64,000 nucleotides of DNA from Karstenula rhodostoma CBS 690.94 (taxonomy: Eukaryota > Ascomycota > Dothideomycetes > Pleosporales > Didymosphaeriaceae): positions 1,643,937 through 1,707,936 of the forward strand of contig MU001494.1 of the NCBI GenBank assembly GCA_010093485.1, read 5' to 3'. The notes under the pieces are model-generated. The model was not told the DNA's origin and made no database searches. It worked only from the letters and a program-made list of their open reading frames with translations. Numbering within the stretch: the stretch's first letter is position 1; every line of letters begins with the position of its first letter. A program made the position numbers and the translations under genes. Shown one piece after another: positions 55,840 to 64,000 of this stretch.

Positions 55840-58790
55840 TCAACCACAGTGCATAAAAGGACCTTTTCTTCTGCCTGGAAAATAAGCTGCACATTACTTT
55901 CTCCCTCCCACTGGGAGACTAAAACACGTCGATCTCCGCCTGCATGGGCTAGTGGGTCCCGAAAACGAACATGCGTTCATTTGATGCGTTTGGTGTGCGA
56001 TTAAAAACAAGGAATTTGGAGGCTTCATGGGGTGGGGGTTGGTGTGGGACCAGAATCCAAAGAACATAGGATGATGAGCTTGCGGGTTGGAGCAAGGGGG
56101 AGGGCGAGGGGGAGGGATGTCGGACGCGTCGGGGCGGGGCGGTGCATCTCCCGGACTCGTTGATGGTGGCCATCAACATGTACAATTGCTTTTGAGGTGG
56201 GGATGGGTGGACGCGCCACTCGAGGACGCTGAAGGGTCGTCTGTGGTATAAAGGGCGTGCTCGTTGAGGGGGGGGGGGGAAATGCACGCTTCTTCTCTTC
56301 TTTGGAGACTAAAAGCTACAACGGCGCATGGAGATGTGTTGGTGGGACTAAAGAAAATCATCTTCTAGTTTATGGGCAGGGCGTGTGTCGGACTAAAACA
56401 CCGCGAGAACTGGTTTGATGTATGTGCCTAAAAAATACTTCAGGGTGGCCTCTATGTGCAGTGGAGTGAGCAGCTCGCGAACAAAAATCGGACTCTCCGT
56501 GGACACATGCTCGTGGGCCTCGTTCATGTTTCACCTACCACCACTCGACGGGCGTCCGCAGCCAGAACACCATTGCGGGAATGTCTGCGAGCTGCCCTGC
56601 TTGCCTAGAAGGGTATAAAAGGTCGTCTTCCTGCAGCTGGGTATCTTCACACTTTCTATCTTCGGCTTCGGGCGGACTAAAAGTTTCGGACTGTAGATAC
56701 CATGTGGGCGGTGGACTAAAAGCCTGCGAAAACGAGCACCCATGGGCCTGTTTTGGACGCCAAAGTCCAAACTCTACTTGCGATGTGCTCGGAGAGCGGG
56801 ATTGCATCCAGACCAATTCCATGGGCGTGTGGACTCAAAACTGCCACAAGAGATTTGTCTGCGTGGGGTGGGTCTGGGGATGGGAGAATCGAATCGCTCA
56901 GAAAGCTTACGCATGGCTGTGAGCCCGTCTACAATATCTGGCATATTTCATTGCATGGGCCGTTTGTAGCGAACCGTTGTACTTAGTGCACGACTGCGCA
57001 TCTTGGGACTCAACGAACGCCGTTGATGGAGGCATAAAAGGACGTTCTGCGAGTTGCGACGATCTGCACACCTTTTCCCTCGCTGGACGATTAAAGTGCT
57101 CGAGATCGGAGCTGATGTGGTCGTCGGACTAAAAGGACTACATCCTAAATCATGCGCTTCCTGTCGGACTAAAGTCATACTGGTACGCGCACATGCGGCC
57201 GTGGGATCCAAAACTGTGAGGCATGACGTTATGTGTGGAGTGAAGCAGAAACGGACATATCGGGGACTAAAAGAGGGAAAGTGTACGACAATGACCGTGC
57301 ATCCCATGAGGACTGAGTATCCATGTTCTCGTGGATGCTCGTTTCCAAAATGACAAGCACGTCCCGTCGTCTGGAAGACACGTCGCATGCTCACAGCATC
57401 TGAGCGAACCCAGGTAGCCGAAAAATGTATAAAAGCTCGTCCGGCGGGTTAAAGGAAATCCACGCTTCATTCCTTACGAAGACTAAAACATTGTAAGAGG
57501 GAGCCCATGTGTGGGGTAAAAACTGGTTGACCATCCCGACTATGGGGTGGCTCTGGGACAAAAAACCTGAAGCGAGCGTTAATATGAGGTCTGTGCCGGG
57601 GTAAAAAAGATGGTTCGTATCCCGTTATGAGGGGTGCTGTGGTTTCCAAATGGATTGATGAGGCAGTAATGGGTGGAGAGAGGGAGGAGGGGGAAGTGAC
57701 TCGAAGCCGATCCTCAACTATACCATGGCTGTGCACTTCGTGATACTACGCTTCTATCTCTTCTGAGACGCTTGTTCGCAAAATCCTTGTTGGATGACGC
57801 TATGGCTTTGTTCTGCGCCTGGTCTCGGGTCTGTCCAGAGGCGTGCAGGTCGCATATAAAGGTCACTTTCCCACTGCAAAGAGAGTGTCACTTCTCTCCT
57901 CCCCTAAGGGATTAAAAAGATTGCTGGCACAGATCATGCTTTGTGGAGTCAGAACTACCAAGAAGCAAAACCATGGGTTTGCCGCGTAACTAAAGAAATC
58001 CATCCACACACGGTTGAATGTGTTGTGGAAGTCCAGTGCGGGTGCAAACCAACGTACCAATGTCATTGAAATTCCTCAGTCGCGGTGTTGATGGGCAGAG
58101 TGGGGAAGGGCCGCTCGATTCAAAGCCTGCACATTAGGGAATTATGGGTGTGGCATCCTTGTGCATTGCAAACAAGCCTTTGTCCAGGTCGCCTACTTTC
58201 AAAATATCTCACCGGTCCATATCATGTCTTACAAGCTGTACTCAGAAAGCTTGCAGCCGCGGCTTAGAAATGCATCAAAGGTCCTTTCCAAACCTTGGGG
58301 GTCACCTCACTACCTCAGGATTCGAGTGACCAAAAGTGAGAATGGCGAGCGAAATGTGCTTGTGGGACTGAAAACAGCAAAAGCCGCTTCCCATGGGGCG
58401 GTGTGACCAAAATAGACATGCATATCATGTGCCGTGGGCTCCAAACATGGGTCCGCCCAATCCATGACCCTGGTGTGAACCCAAAACCAAAGAATCTGGA
58501 TTTCATGGTGGCAAGAGTGAGTGGGTTGCATTCAAAGTACCAGAAATTGAGGATATGGAATAACGCTGCACGTCCAATGATTGAGTTTCGTATTCCTGCG
58601 ACGTTCTCGATGTTCAGTCTCCACGAACTGACCTTGTTATATTGCCATTCTCGCTCGAAGGCCGAGGATTGTAGAAGGGATCTTCCAAACTAAGAAGAGC
58701 GGCACACTGCTGCGCTTTTTCAGAAACTCAAAAACCAATAAATGTCTCCTCGGGTCTAGAAGATCTTCACACGTTTTATCATGTGCTGGT
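55840..58790. repeat. array B: nested repeats, ~39-bp subunits in ~400-bp units, each headed by a TATA-like box
   Basis: About 3 kb of degenerate repeats. The short unit has GGACTAAAA followed by about 20 nt and CATG; neighbouring copies are 39 bp apart at 56674/56713 and 57126/57165. A longer period is marked by a TATAAAAGG-like box at about 55854, 56247, 56614, 57034, 57428, 57852 and, weaker, 58272 and 58680 (steps of 367-424 bp). In several units the box is followed, within about 25-60 nt, by a pyrimidine-rich CACGCTTCTTCTCTTC-like stretch and then the first GGACTAAAA. A 12-G run lies at 56268-56279 and a G-rich tract at about 56094-56118. No unit has a conserved reading frame. Boundaries are approximate. 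Confidence 0.65.
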
Positions 58791-58792
58791 GT

Positions 58793-59519
58793 CAAGGTGG
58801 AGTGCGTCGTTGCCCGACCCGAACAATCGTTCTTTAACCAGGCCAAGATCAAAGGCGAGGACGCAACCCTCGCGTGCCTGTAGATCAGTTGCAAAATAGT
58901 GCTACAGCTGAACCAACCCATCAACAAAGCACGTGCACTCAAGAACCTAGCAACATCAACCCGAAAGGGGTACGCAAAGGCCCTCGCCACGCAGACACAG
59001 TCTAGCACAGTTAGGGTCCAGGATAGGAAGATGAATGCACGAGCTGCGCAAAAGGCAGCCAACAATATCAGTTCTTAAGGCGCACCTTCTCGCCCGACCA
59101 CGAAACAATTGAAGGTCAGCGACCCAATTCCTAAGCTAGAGGAGGATCCGCTCGTATACAATAACACCGCCCCCAACATAGTGGAGCCGCAATACATCCA
59201 AGGGATGTCAAACAAGGAAGTCTTTGCGTCTTTCCTGGCCAACATCGAAAAGCAAGATACTCGTGCTCTGCAGAACCCAGCCACCAAAGCCTGCCTAGAG
59301 AAGTCGGCATATTCGCACCTGGCCATAGTTCACACTATGAATTCGGATGCTGCCAAACGCCGGTTGCATAGAGCGTCTGTCAACGCACTCTGGGAATGCA
59401 CGAAATATCATCTGGACGACATCCAGACCATCGTCCACCCTAATCAGCACAAGAACCCGATCATCCTCGCCGCCAAGTCCTCACAATCGTTTGATATGTC
59501 CATCTTCCCAAGTCTTTGA
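58793..59519 (+). pseudogene. possible gene remnant in three successive frames
   Basis: Three adjoining plus-strand stretches read as plausible protein in different frames: VKVECVVARPEQSFFNQAKI... to a stop at about 58882; then LNQPINKARALKNLATSTRK... to a stop at about 59078; then KVSDPIPKLEEDPLVYNNTAP... to a TGA at 59517-59519 (longest piece about 140 residues, no ATG at its start). Charge and residue balance look coding, unlike the flanking repeats, but stops and frame changes separate the parts and no convincing introns fit. It may be a decayed gene or an unrecognised spliced gene. No family is recognised. Confidence 0.3.
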
Positions 59520-60623
59520 GCTCGAGTAAGAAAGGAAGCAACCAAATCCATGTGACCAGAAAATCCTTAAAGTTTCTGAGAATGTGATCTTCCAGTTTCC
59601 TTTTGCCACCTCTCAAATGTTCCACACAGACCTATGTGTCTGGCGAATAGGGATTTGTGTTGGTACACAAACCCAAAACTGAAGGCATGAATATGTAGAA
59701 GACGCTTATCCATAAGCTGTCTAAGTTTCCTTGAAGAAGCATGGCATCCTAGCATCCCACGCCTAAGGGAATTCAACGAATATCATAACTATGGAATGAT
59801 TCGCCAAAGTTGTGTCAAGACAGAACGTATGTGCTGTCTGCAGCTGCACTCCAAGACTTGACGTGGAATACATTCATGGAGGAGCGTTGTTCTGTGGCGA
59901 CATAAAACATCGCTAAGAGGTAACACGTACTTCGATGTTCGCGATATGAAACCAATCTAAGCATCTCCTATGGGGCCTTTGCGATCCTCACCGCCCTCAT
60001 TAGAAGCAAATATGGGCAACCTACTTGGGCGAACTCTCGAAATGGAGGCAATCCTTCATAATGTGTCGTCTGTAGCCTCGCCTCTCAAACAAAAACAATT
60101 GCACACGCATGGAAGAGTATTTAGGTCTTCTCCGCTGATGAAAACACACGAGACTTGGTAGTATGTCTTAGCCCTGGTGGAGGGCCAAAACCAGTAACAC
60201 TACCTTGCATGCGAAGGTGCTTATTGTTTCCTCCCCAAACTTACGTATGGAACCCATCTAGTTACTACTGATCATGGAGGTGTCGTGTACCAGCGGGCGG
60301 CTACGGTGATGCTCATCGGCACCTAAAGACAAACTGCATATGTCCACAGGCCGCAGCCTCATACTCAACCACACGCCATAATCACTGCAAACTTCCCAAA
60401 CACAGCATATCCCAGCCCCCGCACGCGTGTCGCGCCCCCTTTTGCTACTCTCCTAGCGCCACGCATGCACCTTCCCGCCCAACACTGCACATACCCGTCT
60501 TGTACCACCTCTTCGTCTTCAACCCTTCACACCGCTTTGGCACCACAAACAGAGTAATTTTTCACCTTGTATCTCCACGTATACGTAGTAGCACCGTTGC
60601 AAAGCTTCCTATAGCACATCGAC
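59520..60623. other. intergenic, no gene supported
   Basis: Only short frames occur. The right end is the 5' flank of the tRNA gene. Diffuse A-run/CATG elements resembling array B continue faintly to about 59.7 kb, but no period can be shown. Confidence 0.4.
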
Positions 60624-60704
60624 GGCGTGGTGGCGGAGTGGTTATCGCGCAAGACTTGAAATCTTGTTCCTTTGGGATCGTCAGTTCGAATCTGGCCCAC
60701 GTCG
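60624..60704 (+). tRNA. tRNA-Ser (anticodon UGA), no intron
   Basis: 81 nt fold as a class II tRNA. Acceptor stem GGCGTGG (60624-60630) pairs with CCACGTC (60697-60703), including one G-U pair, with discriminator G60704. The D arm is GCGGAGTGGTTATCGC. The anticodon stem CAAGA/TCTTG closes the loop CTTGAAA, giving TGA as anticodon. The long variable arm (TCC...GGA) is typical of serine tRNA. The T arm GTCAG-TTCGAAT-CTGGC pairs completely. No intron is present. Confidence 0.96.
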
Positions 60705-60922
60705 GTTATCCTAGCTCATTCGTTTTTGGCGGTTTGAAAGCCTTTGACCACAGTGACTCAATCGTAGTAATCGTAGTGGTTGAAGTAGACAGAACGAGAT
60801 ACGACAAGCGCGGTAGAAGAAATCCAGATGTGTGTCATTCAAATCGTATATTTACATTTTGCCTACCTATTTTCCCGTTCTTCTAACGCCGGGTTGGTGG
60901 TATCACAGTTCACTTTTGTTAC

Positions 60923-62274
60923 TCAAAGCTGGTCAGGCGAAACCCTTTGCACGATGATGCCCGTGGCAGCGCCTCCACCATTGCAGATAGCGGCCGCACC
61001 ATATTGTCCCACTTCAAGCTGGTGCAGAAGTGTGACCAATATCCTGCTACCAGAGCTACCCAGCGCGTGGCCGAGCGCAATAGCTCCACCTCTTGGGTTC
61101 ACGTTGTCCACACCCAACCCGAGGATCTTGGCATTGGCTTTGATGACTGCGGCGAACGCTTCGTTGAATTCCCAAACGGCGATGTCGGACTTGGACAGAC
61201 CAGATTGCTGGAGAAGCTTTTCGACTACAGCCGAGGGGGCGATCGGAAAGTCGATGGGGGCCATCGCGGCGTCGGCGTATGTGACAATCTTCGCGAGGAC
61301 ACGGCTGTCCTTGCCGTACTGCTGGGCGATCTCCTTGCTACCGAGCACCAGTGCGGACCCGCCGTCGTTAAACGAGGAGCTATTGGCCGCTGTGACACTG
61401 CCGCTACCATCGCGCACGAATGCTGGCTTCAGGGTCGACACTTTATCCAGCTTCAACTTGTTGTAGCCTTCGTCTTCTGACACGACGACCTCGCCCTTCT
61501 TTGACTTCACTGTCACTGGCACGACTTCATCTTTGAACAGGCCGTCCTTCCACGCGGCTTGTGCGCGCTTGTAGGTCAGGATGGCGAACTCGTCCTGCTC
61601 TTCACGGGTGATGCCGTATTTCTTCACGGTGTTCTCCGCACAGACACCCATGTGGAACTGGTTGTATACATCCCAAAGTCCATCGCCAATCAGGCCATCT
61701 TGCAGCTGCTGGTGGCCGAACGGCGGTTGCTGGCTCGCACGGTTAAGGTAGTATGGCACTCGTGTCATGTTCTCAAAGCCTCCAGCGATCTGCGCTTCTG
61801 CCTGTCCGAGCTCAATGCTCTGAGCAGCTAGGTTGACCGCCTTAAGACCGGATGCGCAGACCTTGTTCACCGTTGTAGCTTCGATGTTGGTCGGCAGGCC
61901 GGCGAAGATGGCGGCTTGTCGTGCGGGAGCTTGCCCAACGCCTGCGCTGAGCACGTTGCCCATATATACGGCATCGATCGAGGATACGGGGACTTTGGAC
62001 TTCTCGAGGGCTGACTTTATCGCCGTGGCACCGAGCTGGGTTGCAGAGACGGTCGTGAATGCGCCGTTGAACTGTCACATGTCAATGCCAATCTACGTCC
62101 AGCAGTTGCGCAAGAACCTACCGCACCCGTAGGTGTCCGACTTGCGCTCAAGATGTATGCATCTCTAACTTCCTTCTTCTGTTGTGCTGACGAGCTGAAC
62201 TGTCTCTGTATACTGGCAAGGCGTTGTGGTGGCCGTGAGGCCATCTTGAAAGATGTGCGTAGAGCAGCAGACAT
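60923..62274 (-). CDS. acetyl-CoA C-acetyltransferase (acetoacetyl-CoA thiolase) with mitochondrial-type leader
   Basis: Thiolase II condensing two acetyl-CoA to acetoacetyl-CoA, or the reverse; it feeds sterol synthesis or ketone/isoleucine metabolism depending on compartment. Model: complement(join(60923..62071, 62122..62274)), 433 aa; the 50-nt intron joins SRTPTGA|FNGAFTT in phase. The first 35-40 residues are basic and Ser-rich without acidic residues ([23 protein letters not shown]), a probable mitochondrial presequence. A second in-frame ATG at residue 12 could give a shorter leader. Catalytic residues are present: nucleophile Cys123 in [16 protein letters not shown] at 354-358, His386 in [11 protein letters not shown], and Cys414 in CNGGGAATG. 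The C-terminus lacks an SKL-type peroxisomal signal. The leader suggests the mitochondrial ACAT1-like form and not cytosolic Erg10; localisation is inferred. Confidence 0.94.
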
Positions 62275-63545
62275 GGCTATTGAGAACACGAATCACGCGA
62301 GAACGGTTTACGGTCAAGGAAGGGTATTCAAAAAGCAAGAGATTTGGGAACGGTCGTCACATGGCGGAACTGCAGCCGCTCTGCCTTCTTGTCGGTCGGA
62401 ATCCGCTACGCTTGAGCCGAGGTATGACATCGGTCCTCCGCGGCTTAACGGCGCCAGTCCCTGTTAGGGCGGAAACTCGGTGATGAGGCAGATTATTCGG
62501 AGATAAAATACAGTGTGAAACGACTCTATGTCGTGACACTGCCACCTCTCGTCACCAAGTAGCGTCAACGAGCTCAATTGTATCGTTTTCAAAACTCAGT
62601 AGATGGGTTTATCCTTTTTCATGCTCCGTGAGCTGTCCTTGTGCCATGCACCAGCGCAGCATGCCGCGCTCAACACCGAACGCACGCTCCTCACCACTGT
62701 GAACTACCTTACACGTGTACGAGCTCAAGGGGGTTCGATGGCAATACGCTACTATTTCAAATCGAATTAAGTTATTGATTGTCTCATTATATACACCAAG
62801 ATACGTAGCATTGCTCGCTGCGAGACCTCGGATACCACAGTAAGCACGATGTTGACAGTTGACAGGTTCGTTGCAAACCTGAACGGTCACTCATCAATCA
62901 GGTGGTCAATCCAATGGTACTCCACTCACTGAACCTGTCCGCATGACGCTTCATTCTGTCCAGACGTTTGGAAATTCAAACTCACTACGCGTTGCAAGGC
63001 GTATGTCAGGCTGTAACGATTGGACTGGCATGAACTTGAGTACCAATCTAGTATCCGGATACAATCGAACATACGTACGGCAACCGAAACATGCAGTAAA
63101 CGGCCAGTGCTACATGGGACACTCCTCGCCTATCAGCGCCACTAGGTTCACACTAAACGTTTTCGTCCCACTGACATTCCCGAGGGGAGGGTGGGCTCTT
63201 GCATCGTGCGTCTAGACTGACTGGCAGTGTCAGCCTGGCGCAGAACCTTTTTCAAGCTCGCTCTGGCGTACAGCCACTCAACAACCTCCTGTCGATTTTC
63301 ACACTATTGACTGGGGCTATCGATATTCGTTTGGTACAGGATGCCGTTTCTGAGGCAGGGTCGTGGACACACTGGGTCAGGCTCTAATATATAAGAAGAA
63401 GACAAAAGTCTGAGCTTTTGATCTGTCAGCCCAGCTCCAACCTTTGAAGCTTCGACATTTGGTTCCAACTGATAATCTCTCTCCCGCCTGCTATTCCCTA
63501 AGACGTTCATCTACAACTTCCCTTCGACAAAACGACACAGCCATC
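62275..63545. other. divergent promoter region
   Basis: Between the minus-strand thiolase and the plus-strand secreted-protein gene. No supported frame was found. Contains the thiolase promoter at left and the TATA-bearing promoter of the secreted protein at right. Confidence 0.45.
63388..63395 (+). promoter_or_regulatory. TATA box of the BYS1-like gene
   Basis: TATATAAG lies 158 bp before the ATG at 63546. It is followed by a CT/A-rich leader ending in a run of short pyrimidine tracts, a usual layout for a strongly expressed fungal gene. The position fits a promoter, but no start site is shown. Confidence 0.55.
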
Positions 63546-64000
63546 ATGCGCCTTCTCAACCTTTACTCTGCCCTCGTGGCGCTCACTACCCTCGCCCTCG
63601 CCGCCGAGCAAGTCATCATCACGAATCATCTCACCATCCCTGTATGGTACACTACAGTCGATGGAACCGGTTCTCGCAGCATCACCACGCACATACCTGC
63701 TTACGGACAGGTCTCCTTGGCCCAGAGCGATGCACCGGGCGTCGCCATCAAGATCACGCCCAATGAAAAAGACATTGACATTGCGGGTAAGGGCGTGCTC
63801 ACCCTTGCCTACAGCAGGGCACCACAGGGATGGATTTACTACGACTTGGGTGTCCACAATTACTTCCCGTTTGCAGGCGTACCGACCAAGCTGGGTGGTC
63901 CTGGTGGCGATAACGACTGGCTTGATGGTAAAGAGCATCCACCGCACACCGTTGGGTACCAGGGGTATGGTGACTTGTACCTTGACCTTGGTCCTCTGTG
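63546..64000 (+). CDS. secreted BYS1-like (thaumatin-fold-like) protein, cut by the window end
   Basis: Partial: 151 codons visible, the end is missing. MRLLNLYSALVALTTLALAA is a clear signal peptide with likely cleavage after LAA. The mature start EQVIITNHLTIPVWYTTVDGTG, the repeated beta-strand pattern (SITTHIPAYGQVSLAQ, VAIKITPNEKDI, VLTLAYSRAPQGWIYYDLG) and the VHNYFPFAG segment resemble the BYS1 family of small fungal secreted proteins, named from a yeast-phase-specific protein. The function of that family is not established. The GGPGGDNDWLDGKEHPPH stretch may be an acidic loop. The frame is open to the last base. A TATATAAG box stands upstream. Confidence 0.75.
   Translation, partial: MRLLNLYSALVALTTLALAAEQVIITNHLTIPVWYTTVDGTGSRSITTHIPAYGQVSLAQSDAPGVAIKITPNEKDIDIAGKGVLTLAYSRAPQGWIYYDLGVHNYFPFAGVPTKLGGPGGDNDWLDGKEHPPHTVGYQGYGDLYLDLGPL

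Noticed and set aside
55840..58790. CRISPR-like array
   Set aside because: Repeats are too diverged, spacers are not discrete, and the genome is eukaryotic.

Overview
The window looks like nuclear DNA of a filamentous ascomycete (Pezizomycotina; a Dothideomycete is my guess, not proven). Genes are split by 44-150 nt GT..AG introns. The gene set is fungal: an APSES factor, Zn2Cys6 factors, RAV1, a Snu23-type splicing factor, a fungal homeobox/C2H2 regulator, a BYS1-like secreted protein, and a eukaryotic tRNA-Ser with a long variable arm. For most genes I joined exons by hand by matching splice sites, reading phase and family motifs. Every joined model I call complete closes on a whole number of codons.

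Layout. 1.2-4.2 kb (-): a regulator combining a Zn2Cys6-like cluster, a TALE-type homeodomain and C2H2 fingers. 5.7-7.7 kb (-): an allantoate-permease-like MFS transporter. 9.1-9.9 kb (+): a small conserved Cys-rich protein. 10.6-11.2 kb (+): Snu23/ZMAT2. 11.3-11.5 kb: a 219-bp mariner-type MITE. 11.9-12.8 kb (+): omega-like GST. 13.2-14.7 kb (-): Xbp1-like APSES factor. 14.7-19.9 kb: gene-poor. 20.0-25.3 kb (-): DNA topoisomerase II, transcribed away from a Zn2Cys6 factor (26.0-27.3 kb, +). 27.4-29.4 kb (-): a nine-exon cytochrome P450. 31.9-33.0 kb (+): a class I sesquiterpene synthase. 34.4-35.0 kb (+): an RNase III-like protein whose 3' end overlaps a long fold-back. 35.8-40.2 kb (-): RAV1. 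40.7-42.2 kb (-): PRMT3-type arginine methyltransferase. 43.0-44.4 kb (-): a basic/acidic protein of unknown function. 50.5-52.9 kb (-): a large histidine-phosphatase-fold protein. 53.9-55.7 kb (+): a nucleotide-sugar-transporter-like DMT protein. 60.6 kb (+): tRNA-Ser(UGA). 60.9-62.3 kb (-): acetyl-CoA acetyltransferase with a mitochondrial-type leader. 63.5 kb to the end (+): a secreted BYS1-like protein cut by the window edge.

Most genes are housekeeping: chromosome topology, splicing, V-ATPase assembly, ribosomal-protein methylation and sterol/ketone-body metabolism. The Zn2Cys6 factor, P450 and terpene synthase within about 7 kb (26-33 kb) could form a small terpenoid locus, but that is an inference from proximity.

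The least explained structure is non-coding. Two 3-4 kb arrays of badly decayed short repeats (about 46.2-50.0 kb and 55.8-58.8 kb) flank the phosphatase/transporter pair. In the right-hand array, a ~39-bp subrepeat (GGACTAAAA ... CATG) is nested in about eight ~400-bp units. Each unit opens with a TATAAAAGG-like box followed by a pyrimidine-rich stretch.
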